Assembly (NCBI GenBank): GCA_034521755.1
Contig: JAXHMB010000001.1
Coordinates: 434,001-498,000 of the forward strand
DNA from: JAXHMB01 sp034521755
GTDB taxonomy: Bacteria; Bacteroidota; Rhodothermia; Balneolales; Balneolaceae
DNA: 64,000 nucleotides
Direction of reading: 5' to 3'
The notes under the pieces were generated by a model. The model was given only the letters and a program-made list of their open reading frames with translations. It was not told the origin of the DNA and did not search any database. The first letter of the stretch is position 1; each line of letters opens with the position of its first letter. Shown here piece after piece: positions 35,428-44,632 of this stretch. Made by a program: the position numbers and the translations under genes.

Positions 35428-38400
35428 TCAATTATCCTCCTCAATTAAAGCCTCAAAAAATGGGCTCCAAAACTTTTTTGAAGCAACCTGAAATTCATTT
35501 AATTCCAAGGGGTTTTGGGAACCCAACAACAGTTTGTTGTATGGATCTTCTCCCTCTCCCGGATAACTGCCCCATTCCCGGATCCATTTCTTTGAAGCTT
35601 TATATAACCCCGTGGACTCATCCTCATTTTTAAGGCAGACTTCATGCCCAAAAGCAAACGAGGATTCAGGGAAAAGGTAAATCAACTTTTGTAATCCCGT
35701 CCAATAGAGGTCTAAAAGACGGGCTAACATTGTCTCAGCTTCATCAACGCTCCCCAGTTTGTATTCAACCAATGGTTTACCATTATCAAGGGTAAACAGT
35801 CGACTTATTCCGGGATGTCCCTCAGGCTTGCAAAGCTGAAAGCATAAATGCCTAATCCACATCTTAACCAGGTTTTTAGGCTTCATATTTCCAAAACGAT
35901 AATCAATCAGGGCTTCTTCATAAACATGGTTTAGCTTCCCAATCAAATGAAAATTACCAATAGTAACGTTGATATCTATATCTTCTAGCTGCTGTTGATT
36001 AAACTGAGACTTCAGGTTATTTCCAAATACCGTAACCTCTTCAACTTTGTTTTGATAGGCTTGGTCCCCACTCCACCCTTCGGGCAACATGTCACGGGCA
36101 CGAAGGTGATCTTTGTATTTGTCTAATGATTTGTCCTCCATAAACCTGTTCAATAATTCTTGTCCCACCCGGTAATCATCCAATCCGGTAAGGAAAAAAG
36201 GTTCCCTGTCCTCAGAAATGATGTCATTTTCTCCAAAATAAATACCCAATCGGTTATTAAGTAAATATTTGGCCGGATGCTGATAAAATGAAATGAGATC
36301 ATTGACTGACAGCTTTTGCCAGTCCTCTTCCGGCTCAGGCAATATTTCTTTATAAAAACGAGGCTCTTTTTTAGTGCCCTTTAAAAGCTTTTCATTAATT
36401 CGCTGATTTGTTTTTGAATAAGTGAACAGCGTTTCACCCTTGAAATATGCATCACTAAATCCTTGCAGCCGGTGTTTTCTCACTAAATCATTTGAATCGA
36501 CCTCATAACACTCTTCCAGGTAGTCCAGAAACTCTTTCAAAACAACCGAAGGCGGATATTCTACATCCTGCTGATTGCTTTGCCCAACATAACTGAAATA
36601 AATATCACTCTGAGCTGAAAGAATATTTTCCAGAAATAAATAACGATCCTCTTCCGCACGATCAGGATCACCAGGATGAGGTTCAGCTTCTATCAAACTA
36701 AACTCGATTGGTATTTTTGATTGAGGAAATTTGCCCTCATCCATTCCAATCATTCCTATCATCTTGAATGGGATGCTTCTCATAGGCCTGAGCGAACTGA
36801 ATGTAATACCTCTGCCTAAACCACCGCCTCCAACCGGCTTCTCCTGCAAATAATCTTCAAGCCAAGCCCTCACAATTGGAAAAGATATTTTTGATGAATA
36901 GCCTCCCAAATCAGCAACATTTTCCAATTTATTTAAAGCATCCCTCAGCTTGGAAAGCTCCCAAAAATGATCTCTTGAGTCTGGCAGAATCAGAGAAATC
37001 ATCTCTGAAAGTTTTTGACTCCATTCTTCCGGAGTATAGGCTCTGTTAGCAAAGTCACTCAATTCTGACAGATGCTCTATAAAGCTATAAAAAGCACCGG
37101 CAAGTTCAGCATTTGCAGATGTCTCAATCTCATGATAGGGATATATTTGGTTATACAACTCATCATCCTCAGCCTTGAGCATATACCCTGCCAATATTCT
37201 ATTAAGTCCAGACTTCCATGTAAAGCTGTTACTCTTTGGCAAATCCATTCCCTTTTTGAAAGAGCTGTCAATTCCCCATCGTATATTATTCTCCTTGACC
37301 CACAGTATCAGGTAATTTAAATCTTCTTCGCTGAAACCATAAGATTCTTTGATGACATCAGATTCCAATAAATCTATTACTTCGGTGACCTTAAACCTAC
37401 TCTCACAAAGGCTTAAAAACTGCAAGAAAATTTCTATTACTGACTCTGAATTTTGTTTGCCTTGGTCCACAATGGTATAAGGCATATCAGGTTGTCCCTC
37501 CTGTGGAGATCCAAATACAGCTTCAATAACGGGGAGGTATGTTTCAATATCAGGGGTCATTATCAGGATATCATTTGGGTTTAACCCCCGATCTTCGTCA
37601 AACTTTGCAAGCAACTGATCATAAAGCACCTCAACTTCTCGCATAGGGCTATGACAAGCATGTACCTGAATAGAACTATCGGTACTTTGAACGCGAGGCA
37701 CAATCTCGTCAGGTTCGGCATCCCGTTTTAAATCTAACTGAACAGACTGCAATAAACTTTGCTTGGAACTACTCGTTTCTGAGATTTTGATTTTATGGAC
37801 ATCACCGACGCTTTTAATATTTGAATGAAGCACGTTTTCCTGCTCCTCAAATATGTTTCCCAAAGATTTGAGCAGTGGATTTTTAAACGAATTGGAACCG
37901 CCGGTTTCTATGGAAGGCCTCAACTGATAAAAGTTTATATCTACCAGTTTTGAAATGTTGGTTATTATTTCCGTAAATCCCGGCGGCATCATCGAAACCC
38001 CAAACACCGTTATGCGACTGGGTAAGGAAGAGGTGTCAAGATTTCCTGATTCAATACGATTTAAAAGCTCTGCCTGCAACTGAACCCGATGAAGCCAAGT
38101 TTTATTATAGTTTTTTTGCCAATGCGTATTAAGCAATTGCCAAAGCTTTGATTGCCACCTTTCAGCACTATTAGTTGTGTTTTGGAGCTCTCCCCTATCC
38201 CATTTTGATATAAGCTCCGGCCTGTAAATTAAGTACTGATCAAATACATCTGCAATCTTAGAACTTAGCTTCCAGGTTCGCATCGTATTTGTATCGCCCG
38301 AAGAGCCTGCTATATAGTATTGCAGTTCAGGAAATTCAGAAAGGGTTTGCTCATCCTTTAAAAGCTGCATCAAGCTCCATGTCATCGGGTGACGATCTGA

Positions 38401-38655
38401 AGGCAGGTCTTCAGGAATATCTGAATCTATAGTACGAATCAGTTTCCAAATACGCTCGGCAGGAAACTCAAACTTAAGATTGGCTGCTACACCTTTTTTT
38501 TCAGCGATATAGAGTGATAACCAGTTGGCCATCCCGTGATTTTGAACCACAAAGATTTCCGGTTCCAACACATTTTGAGACGATTCTTTATCCAGCTCTT
38601 CAATGAGCTGAGCAGCTAAACTATAGAGATCAGTACCGTAGCAGTAGGTCAGCAT
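35428..38655 (-). CDS. recC: exodeoxyribonuclease V subunit gamma
   Basis: A 1,075-residue RecC. The N-terminus (EPEIFVVQNHGMANWLSLYI, KFEFPAERIWKL) aligns by eye with E. coli RecC positions of the inactive helicase fold, and SSKIADVFDQYLIYRPELI matches its LSSKAADLFDQYLVYRPDW region. The rest includes IHACHSPMREVEVLYDQLL, and ITFSSLRPMRSIPFKMIGMI near the middle. RecC holds RecB and RecD together and recognises Chi. The gene is intact and heads the recC-recB-recD order, with recB starting one base after its stop. Confidence 0.93.
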   Translation of the reverse strand: MLTYCYGTDLYSLAAQLIEELDKESSQNVLEPEIFVVQNHGMANWLSLYIAEKKGVAANLKFEFPAERIWKLIRTIDSDIPEDLPSDRHPMTWSLMQLLKDEQTLSEFPELQYYIAGSSGDTNTMRTWKLSSKIADVFDQYLIYRPELISKWDRGELQNTTNSAERWQSKLWQLLNTHWQKNYNKTWLHRVQLQAELLNRIESGNLDTSSLPSRITVFGVSMMPPGFTEIITNISKLVDINFYQLRPSIETGGSNSFKNPLLKSLGNIFEEQENVLHSNIKSVGDVHKIKISETSSSKQSLLQSVQLDLKRDAEPDEIVPRVQSTDSSIQVHACHSPMREVEVLYDQLLAKFDEDRGLNPNDILIMTPDIETYLPVIEAVFGSPQEGQPDMPYTIVDQGKQNSESVIEIFLQFLSLCESRFKVTEVIDLLESDVIKESYGFSEEDLNYLILWVKENNIRWGIDSSFKKGMDLPKSNSFTWKSGLNRILAGYMLKAEDDELYNQIYPYHEIETSANAELAGAFYSFIEHLSELSDFANRAYTPEEWSQKLSEMISLILPDSRDHFWELSKLRDALNKLENVADLGGYSSKISFPIVRAWLEDYLQEKPVGGGGLGRGITFSSLRPMRSIPFKMIGMIGMDEGKFPQSKIPIEFSLIEAEPHPGDPDRAEEDRYLFLENILSAQSDIYFSYVGQSNQQDVEYPPSVVLKEFLDYLEECYEVDSNDLVRKHRLQGFSDAYFKGETLFTYSKTNQRINEKLLKGTKKEPRFYKEILPEPEEDWQKLSVNDLISFYQHPAKYLLNNRLGIYFGENDIISEDREPFFLTGLDDYRVGQELLNRFMEDKSLDKYKDHLRARDMLPEGWSGDQAYQNKVEEVTVFGNNLKSQFNQQQLEDIDINVTIGNFHLIGKLNHVYEEALIDYRFGNMKPKNLVKMWIRHLCFQLCKPEGHPGISRLFTLDNGKPLVEYKLGSVDEAETMLARLLDLYWTGLQKLIYLFPESSFAFGHEVCLKNEDESTGLYKASKKWIREWGSYPGEGEDPYNKLLLGSQNPLELNEFQVASKKFWSPFFEALIEEDN

Positions 38656-38731
38656 TAATATTTTTTGGAATCTGGTTTATCACGAATAAAAATAAACCTA
38701 CTAAAAAACCCAAACACCCCGAAGAAAGAAA

Positions 38732-39580
38732 TTATATTATCTCTTTTACAAAATTGGGAAGTGCAAAACAGCCCTGATGAATTTCTTTGTTGTAATATTT
38801 AAGATGCTCTCCAAAACTCAACATTCCCTCTTCAACTCTTTCTATTGTGTCACTACTTTGTGGATTTGCTCCTTTACTGGCAAAGGCGAATGACCACATT
38901 CCTGCAGGATACAGTGGGATATATGCCAGATACATTTTCGATAACTCATAAATTAAATCAAGTGATGAAAATACCTGGTGCATACTTTTGTGGTAAGATT
39001 CCACCCAGGGGCTTTCCGTTTGTGCCACCAAAACTCCGGTATCGGTCAATCCATCATAGCAAGCTTGAATAAATTTTTTCTCGAATAAACCCTCTGCCGG
39101 GCCTACAGGATCAGAACCATCAATAATAATCACATCATAGGGTTTAGATATATTTTGAACGAACTTGATGCCATCTTCAAACAGCACATTTAATTTAGGA
39201 TTGTCCCAGTCTCCTACTTCAGGTAAAAACTCTTTTGAAGCTCGAACTACTGTTTCGTCAATCTCTACCATGTCTACATGTGTTACAGACTCATGACGCA
39301 TAGCTTCACGAGCTGTACCGCCATCCCCTCCTCCAATAATTAAAACTCTTTCAGGATTAGGATGTGAAAACAATCCTACATGACTAAGCATCTCGTGATA
39401 AACAAATTCATCTTTTTCTGAGAGCATCACCATGCCATCAATCGTCATCAGATTGCCCCAGGTATCTGTGTCATACACTTCAACCAGTTGATAGTCACTT
39501 TGCTCAGAGAAAAGCAGCTCATTAACACCTACAGTAAGGCCTGTATTGCCGTGATAATATTCGTTAAACGTAAAAGACAT
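38732..39580 (-). CDS. speE: spermidine synthase
   Basis: A 282-residue aminopropyltransferase. The N-terminal beta domain is followed by a Rossmann-like methyltransferase fold with IIGGGDGG (81-88) for the decarboxylated AdoMet, VEIDETVV for the ribose contact, and the catalytic region IIIDGSDPVGPAEGLF. YHEMLSHVGL near 61-70 is the family signature around the polyamine site. It would transfer an aminopropyl group from decarboxylated AdoMet to putrescine or agmatine. It is the last of three polyamine genes in one operon, 11 bases after the arginine decarboxylase. Confidence 0.93.
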   Translation of the reverse strand: MSFTFNEYYHGNTGLTVGVNELLFSEQSDYQLVEVYDTDTWGNLMTIDGMVMLSEKDEFVYHEMLSHVGLFSHPNPERVLIIGGGDGGTAREAMRHESVTHVDMVEIDETVVRASKEFLPEVGDWDNPKLNVLFEDGIKFVQNISKPYDVIIIDGSDPVGPAEGLFEKKFIQACYDGLTDTGVLVAQTESPWVESYHKSMHQVFSSLDLIYELSKMYLAYIPLYPAGMWSFAFASKGANPQSSDTIERVEEGMLSFGEHLKYYNKEIHQGCFALPNFVKEII

Positions 39581-39591
39581 AATTAATTCAA

Positions 39592-40080
39592 TTATTCATA
39601 CCAAAGTACTGCAGCAGCAAAGGTTGATCCGCAGGTTTCTACCTGGTGCTCAATACCAATTGATTTAATTTCTTTAAGCTTCCTATTGCGATATTCAAAA
39701 GCATCAATCACCATCTGGCGTACAATAGACTCTACATTATCCAGCTTGCTATGATCTTCAAACTCCATAATAACACCGGGTTCTGTATTATCTTTGGGAA
39801 TGCCCACAGCTATGGCTGAAGAAATAAACCTGCCGGGTGTTGTGGAATCAATCGTAGCATAAGCCAGCGGAATAAGACCTCCCTTTGGCAAATTAAAATC
39901 TTCAATTTTACGCTGTGAGGCAGCAGGCGGTAAAATACTACTCATACGCATAAGATTGGTATCTCCTACACCTGCATTTAACAATGAATTATCAAATGCG
40001 TTAAGCCTTGTCCTCCCTTCTGATGCACCTTTAACTAAGGCAAATACATTTGGAGTTTTAGCCATTTGTAGTTCACTCAT
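39592..40080 (-). CDS. pdaD: pyruvoyl-dependent arginine decarboxylase
   Basis: A 162-residue proenzyme. The motif NLMRMSSILPPAA contains the Ser47-Ser48 pair where self-cleavage forms the pyruvoyl group, as in archaeal and chlamydial PvlArgDC. Other family residues include NAGVGDTN upstream, and GGLIPLAYATIDS and VEECGSTFAAAVLWY-like C-terminal sequence (here VETCGSTFAAAVLW). It decarboxylates arginine to agmatine. The gene sits between AdoMet decarboxylase and spermidine synthase, so agmatine would feed spermidine synthesis. The enzyme class is unrelated to PLP-type SpeA. Confidence 0.92.
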   Translation of the reverse strand: MSELQMAKTPNVFALVKGASEGRTRLNAFDNSLLNAGVGDTNLMRMSSILPPAASQRKIEDFNLPKGGLIPLAYATIDSTTPGRFISSAIAVGIPKDNTEPGVIMEFEDHSKLDNVESIVRQMVIDAFEYRNRKLKEIKSIGIEHQVETCGSTFAAAVLWYE

Positions 40081-40097
40081 AATCTGTAACTGTGTTT

Positions 40098-40529
40098 TTA
40101 ATTAGATGATACGTTTTGAGGCTTAAATAACAATCGTTCTCCGGGCTTAACCTTAAACATGCCGCGCTTCATCTCCATACTTGAAATATTCGTAGATTCG
40201 AATGCCTCTTTTAAATACTCTTGAATGATCCATGGATCGATAGTATCCCCACAAGTAAAAATGTCTACTGCAGCATAATTATACTCCGGCCAGCTGTGTA
40301 TTGTCACATGCGACTCGGCTATAACAACCACACCACTTATACCATGCGGACTAAATTTGTGAAAATTGTGAGAAATGATGGTAGCTTTAGACTTTCTTGT
40401 TGCTTCCAAAAATGATGACTCAATAAATTCTACATCATTAATTTTCTCGGAATTGCAATCATAAAATTCTACCAGAATTTGTCGACCAAGTGCTTCCATG
40501 GATGAACTTTTAAAAATGTTTGGATACAA
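40098..40529 (-). CDS. speH: S-adenosylmethionine decarboxylase proenzyme
   Basis: A 143-residue class 1B (prokaryotic) AdoMet decarboxylase. ESHVTIHSWPEY (72-83) holds the cleavage site Glu72-Ser73, the catalytic His78 and the neighbouring conserved WPE. FTCGD near 92-95 holds the conserved Cys93. Autocleavage would give a pyruvoyl-bearing alpha chain. The product donates the aminopropyl group used by SpeE. Two pyruvoyl enzymes lie side by side in this operon. Confidence 0.93.
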   Translation of the reverse strand: MYPNIFKSSSMEALGRQILVEFYDCNSEKINDVEFIESSFLEATRKSKATIISHNFHKFSPHGISGVVVIAESHVTIHSWPEYNYAAVDIFTCGDTIDPWIIQEYLKEAFESTNISSMEMKRGMFKVKPGERLLFKPQNVSSN

Positions 40530-40616
40530 AATTTAAATAATAGATTTTAGAAGCCAAATTAACCGGCACCTAAATTCAAACAGGAGCATAAATTACAACA
40601 TTTCCTGATTTTTTAA

Positions 40617-42602
40617 ATGATTGAACCACAAAAAAATTTAAGCTCTAAAAAAGCTATAGAACTTTATCAACAACTCTTACTACCCCGCAGAATTGAAGAA
40701 CGGATGCTTAAGTTGTTGCGCCAAAATAAAATAAGCAAATGGTTTTCGGGAATTGGACAGGAAGCCATTGCTGTAGGTGTAGCTACTACGCTTAAAAATG
40801 AAGATTACATCTTACCCATGCATCGTAATCTGGGCGTATTTACTACCAGAGAGGTAGATTTCTATAAACTATTTTGTCAACTTTTTGGCAAAGCAGATGG
40901 CTTTACCGAGGGAAGAGATCGCTCCTTTCATTTTGGCATTCCGGAGAAACGTATTGCAGGAATGATTTCTCATCTTGCAGCTACCATGCCTGTAGCCGAT
41001 GGACTTGCATTGGCATCAAAATTAAAGAATGAAAATTTTGTAGCCTGCAGCTTTTGTGGTGATGGCGCTACCAGTGAAGGCGATTTTCATGAGGCCCTCA
41101 ACCTGGCAGCAGTATGGAAACTGCCGGTTATTTTTGTTATTGAAAATAATGGCTATGGTCTATCTACCCCAACAAAAGAGCAATTTGCTTGTGAAAACCT
41201 GGTAGACCGTGCGAAAGGATACGGAATGATTGGCAAAAAAATAGATGGAAATAATATTTTTGAAGTTCAGAAAACTCTTGAAAAAGCTCGAAAGCAAGCC
41301 CTTAAAGGAAAACCTACACTTATTGAGGCTAAAACCTTTCGTATGCGAGGTCATGAAGAAGCCTCGGGCACATTTTATGTACCGGAAGAAAAGTTTGAGG
41401 AATGGAGTAAAAAGGATCCCATCTACCGGTATGAGCAGTGGCTTAAAAAAGAAGGGCATCTCAAGAATGAATCACAGATCGAAAATTTAAAAGAAGAAGT
41501 TGATAAGTCTTTTACTCCAGATCTTGAAAAAGCACTGGAAGCAGACCTACCTGTATTTGATGAAGACACAGAGCTTTCAAACGTATTTACTCCCGTCAAT
41601 TTTGAAGCTACAGTTACTAAAAACACGAAAAAGTCAGAAAAACGCTTTGTAGATGCGCTCCAATTCAGTTTGAGACAAGCTTTTGAAGAAGATGAAAGCT
41701 ATATCATCATGGGTCAGGATATTGCTGAATATGGAGGGGTATTTAAAATTACCGAAGGTTTTACAGATCAATTTGGAACCGAACGTGTAAGGAATACACC
41801 AATCATAGAATCAGGGGCTATAGGCTGTGCTATTGGCTTGGCTGCTGAGAGATTCAAACCTGTTGTAGAAATGCAGTTTGCTGATTTCATCTCCTGTGGG
41901 TTTAATCAAATTGTAAATAATTTGGCTAAGGCACACTACCGATGGATGCCCCCCTTGAATATTACTATTAGGGCTCCTCACGGAGCAGGAGTAGGTGCCG
42001 GACCTTTTCATTCCCAATCACCTGAAGGATGGTTTATGCAGCATGCAGGCTTAAAGGTAGTAGTACCGGCCACTGTTGAAGATGCTCAAAACCTGCTTTA
42101 TTCAGCATTGCACGATCCCAATCCGGTACTGTTCTTTGAACACAAGAAGCTCTATCGCAGTATTCGGGAAACAACAACAGATGACTGCATAGTTGAAGAA
42201 TTAGGTAAAGCCAAAATCCGAAGAGAAGGCAGCCATGCCACTATTATCACTTATGGGATGGGGGTTCATTGGGCCTTGGATATAGCTAAAACCTATGCTA
42301 AGAGAAATATTGAGCTGGAAGTGCTGGATTTGCGTTGCCTGGCTCCTTTAGATATGGAAAAGATCAAGGAATCCGTTTCGAAAACCAATAAAGTATTACT
42401 GCTTCAGGAGCCCTCTGCTACCCTTGGACCCATGAGCGAGATTTCTTCCTTAATCACTGAGCAATACTTTGAACATCTGGATGCTCCTATCCTGCGATGC
42501 TCTTCACTCGATATGCCTATACCTTTTAGTCCTAATCTGGAGAAAGAGTACCTGGCTGATGCAAGATTGGATAAAACGCTGCAGGAATTATTGCAATATT
42601 AA
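40617..42602 (+). CDS. 2-oxoacid dehydrogenase E1, alpha and beta fused
   Basis: A 661-residue protein combining both halves of a heterotetrameric E1. The alpha half (about 1-330) holds the thiamine diphosphate motif GDGATSEGDFHEALNL ending with IENN (148-178). The beta half (about 345-661) has ALQFSLRQAFEEDESYIIMGQDIAEYGGVFKIT and PHGAGVGAGPFHSQSPE typical of E1 beta. Fusion of this kind is common in Bacteroidota-like lineages, where the enzyme is annotated as a branched-chain 2-oxoacid or pyruvate dehydrogenase E1. No E2 or E3 gene is adjacent. The substrate is not decided by sequence here. Confidence 0.9.
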   Translation: MIEPQKNLSSKKAIELYQQLLLPRRIEERMLKLLRQNKISKWFSGIGQEAIAVGVATTLKNEDYILPMHRNLGVFTTREVDFYKLFCQLFGKADGFTEGRDRSFHFGIPEKRIAGMISHLAATMPVADGLALASKLKNENFVACSFCGDGATSEGDFHEALNLAAVWKLPVIFVIENNGYGLSTPTKEQFACENLVDRAKGYGMIGKKIDGNNIFEVQKTLEKARKQALKGKPTLIEAKTFRMRGHEEASGTFYVPEEKFEEWSKKDPIYRYEQWLKKEGHLKNESQIENLKEEVDKSFTPDLEKALEADLPVFDEDTELSNVFTPVNFEATVTKNTKKSEKRFVDALQFSLRQAFEEDESYIIMGQDIAEYGGVFKITEGFTDQFGTERVRNTPIIESGAIGCAIGLAAERFKPVVEMQFADFISCGFNQIVNNLAKAHYRWMPPLNITIRAPHGAGVGAGPFHSQSPEGWFMQHAGLKVVVPATVEDAQNLLYSALHDPNPVLFFEHKKLYRSIRETTTDDCIVEELGKAKIRREGSHATIITYGMGVHWALDIAKTYAKRNIELEVLDLRCLAPLDMEKIKESVSKTNKVLLLQEPSATLGPMSEISSLITEQYFEHLDAPILRCSSLDMPIPFSPNLEKEYLADARLDKTLQELLQY

Positions 42603-42826
42603 GCCAGTTGCCTAGAATTTTTCGTATGCTTTCGCATAAACTCCAAGGCCTTTTTACCTTTAGCTGCCTTTTGAGCAAATTCTTTCTCTGTGGGATTCAT
42701 TTTCAGAAATCCCTCGAAGCTGTTTACTTCAACTTTTTCCAAATTGCCATCTAAGTAGTCGGTGAGAAAGTCTGAAAGAACTTCATCCCGATCAAATTCC
42801 GTGATTTTCATAACAGGGTAATACAT
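42599..42826 (-). CDS. small anti-sigma-like partner of ECF sigma factor
   Basis: A 75-residue protein (70 if translation starts at the Met codon at 42811). EVLSDFLTDYLDGNLEKVEVNSFEGFLKMN resembles the N-terminal helices of anti-sigma factors (LSAYLDGEL pattern), but the Cys and His residues of the zinc type are absent and there is no membrane helix. It starts 31 bases after the ECF sigma gene on the same strand. The resemblance is modest, so calling it an anti-sigma factor is inference from context. Its stop codon overlaps that of the E1 gene on the other strand. Confidence 0.5.
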   Translation of the reverse strand: MYYPVMKITEFDRDEVLSDFLTDYLDGNLEKVEVNSFEGFLKMNPTEKEFAQKAAKGKKALEFMRKHTKNSRQLA

Positions 42827-42857
42827 TTACAGGTTGTTGTATTATCCTCTAACTCAG

Positions 42858-43472
42858 CTAAGCAGAAATTGTTTCAGGATATACATATTCTTCCAATAGT
42901 TCCTGTAATTGTGCCCTTCCGCGGTTGATTCTTGACTTTACTGTACCCATAGGCAAATCTGCTATTTCAGCAATTTCATCATAGGCCAACTGCTGAATAT
43001 CTCTCAGCACTACCACCTCACGAAAATCCTCATTCAGCTCTTTAAGTGCTTTTTCAAGGTGATCCATGCACATTTTTTCATGCAGAGAATCATCAGGTAG
43101 AATGTTTGTGTCCTCTAATTTCATGGGGCGGTCTTCCGGATCACTCTCATCCTTATGGATCGTCACAGTAGTCATACGCTGCTTCTTCTTGTATAAACTT
43201 TTAGCCAAATTCAGTGCAATAGTGTACATCCAGGTCGAGAATTTAGCTATTCGCTCATATGAATGACGGCTTCGGTATACTCTAAGAAACGTTTCCTGAA
43301 CCAGATCCTCACAATCCTGGTGATCATGTGTGTAGCGATACAAAAAGTTATGCAGACGATCCTGAAACCGGGATACCAACTCATTAAATGCCTGTTCGTA
43401 CCCTGCCTGAAATTTTTCCATTAAATCTTCATTGGACAACTGTTGCAACTTCGCTTTCGAAATTGTTTCCAT
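42858..43472 (-). CDS. ECF sigma factor (RpoE-like)
   Basis: A 204-residue group 4 sigma factor. Region 2: YEQAFNELVSRFQDRLHNFLYRY and HDHQDCEDLVQETFLRVYRS, followed by FSTWMYTIALNLAKSLYKKK. Region 4: LEKALKELNEDFREVVVLRDI, AYDEIAEIADLPMGTVKSRINRGRAQLQELL, a complete helix-turn-helix. A linker of about 45 residues is rather long. The factor would respond to envelope or oxidative stress through a partner, with the small gene following it as candidate. An inverted repeat lies just upstream of its start. Confidence 0.93.
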   Translation of the reverse strand: METISKAKLQQLSNEDLMEKFQAGYEQAFNELVSRFQDRLHNFLYRYTHDHQDCEDLVQETFLRVYRSRHSYERIAKFSTWMYTIALNLAKSLYKKKQRMTTVTIHKDESDPEDRPMKLEDTNILPDDSLHEKMCMDHLEKALKELNEDFREVVVLRDIQQLAYDEIAEIADLPMGTVKSRINRGRAQLQELLEEYVYPETISA

Positions 43473-43475
43473 AGT

Positions 43476-43521
43476 GTGAACCCCCGATTATCACCTTGCG
43501 GTTATTATTAAACCGGTTCAC
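43476..43521. promoter_or_regulatory. inverted repeat upstream of ECF sigma gene
   Basis: GTGAACC (43476-43482) and GGTTCAC (43515-43521) are exact reverse complements, 32 bases apart. On the minus strand GTGAACC sits 43-49 bases before the sigma start codon. It could be an operator or form a leader hairpin; no proof. Confidence 0.3.
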
Positions 43522-43542
43522 CAACAAATTATAATCTCTAAG

Positions 43543-44607
43543 TCAGTTGATGATCCGTTTGATCATCAGGAGAAGAATTGTCGAGGGGTCCATTGTTGAA
43601 AAGCCTTTGGCGGATCGGTCCGCATCCAGCAATGCTTCAAATATTCTGGGCATTTCGCTCAACCTGTATTGAGTTGCATCTTGCCACAAGTTGTTAAAGT
43701 ACCAGTTATTACCGATACCCAACGCTGTTTGAACCTGTTGTTTTGTATTACCCTGTGAGGCAAGGCGCAAAATTTGCCAGATATTTGAGAACATATTGTA
43801 AAAGAACCCCACGGAACGAATTATTTCTCCCGTGTCTGCTTTAGAGTGTTGCAACATCTGTTCCGCAATATGCAGGGATTCTTCCAAGTTGCGTGAAATT
43901 AGTGCATCTTTGAGTTCAAACACTGAATATTCGCGATAAAAGCCGATAACTTTTTTTATATGGCTCTCATTGATGGTTTTAGAAGTGTCCACAAAAGTGC
44001 ACACTTTATCTATTTCTGTGGACAGTAGTTGAAGATTACTACCCACAAACTGGGCCAGCATCTGGGCTGCGCCGGGCTCAATACTCATGCTGTAATTCTT
44101 TTGAATCCATTCGATGATCCAGTCAGGCAGGCGGTAGTCCGGAACCTCTTTGAATTCAAATAATTTTGCATGGTCACTTTTTTTGATGGTTCTGCCAAGC
44201 TTAGTTTTGCCAGAGGGCTTTTTGGAATCAAATAGAACAAACAGTGTAGACGGGTTAGGATTTTCAAAATACGGAAGCAAATCATCCAATCCCCCACCCG
44301 ACCCGGTTTGATTATAGGATGTGATATTCAGGCTCAAAAAATCACTGACAATCACCAATCGCTTTTCAGCCATCATAGGAAAGCTGCGAACGATGCCCAG
44401 CACCTGCTCGGGCGATTTATCCCGGGCATAGATCAGGTCAAAGTTGAAGTCTTTATGTTCTTCAGGTATTAGCGATTCAGCTGCCTCCTGAAGCTTATCC
44501 AGAAAAAACTCTTCTTCACCGCAAAATAGATATATAGGTTTGCGATTCTCTGACTTTAGTTCACTCAGAGCTTCGTCGTAGAGTTCTATGCTGGTTTTCT
44601 TGGCCAT
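43543..44607 (-). CDS. holA: DNA polymerase III subunit delta
   Basis: A 354-residue AAA+-fold clamp-loader subunit. The N-terminus, KPIYLFCGEEEFFLDKLQEA, matches the family's opening, followed by FNFDLIYARDKSPEQVLGIVRSFPMMAEKRLVIVSDF, and the central domain has FVGSNLQLLSTEIDKVCTF. As in other delta subunits there is no functional Walker A. It opens the beta clamp within the replicative polymerase complex. Located between the ECF sigma gene and asnS, both same strand. Confidence 0.92.
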   Translation of the reverse strand: MAKKTSIELYDEALSELKSENRKPIYLFCGEEEFFLDKLQEAAESLIPEEHKDFNFDLIYARDKSPEQVLGIVRSFPMMAEKRLVIVSDFLSLNITSYNQTGSGGGLDDLLPYFENPNPSTLFVLFDSKKPSGKTKLGRTIKKSDHAKLFEFKEVPDYRLPDWIIEWIQKNYSMSIEPGAAQMLAQFVGSNLQLLSTEIDKVCTFVDTSKTINESHIKKVIGFYREYSVFELKDALISRNLEESLHIAEQMLQHSKADTGEIIRSVGFFYNMFSNIWQILRLASQGNTKQQVQTALGIGNNWYFNNLWQDATQYRLSEMPRIFEALLDADRSAKGFSTMDPSTILLLMIKRIIN

Positions 44608-44632
44608 TTCATAACTTCAGGTTACAGCAGTT

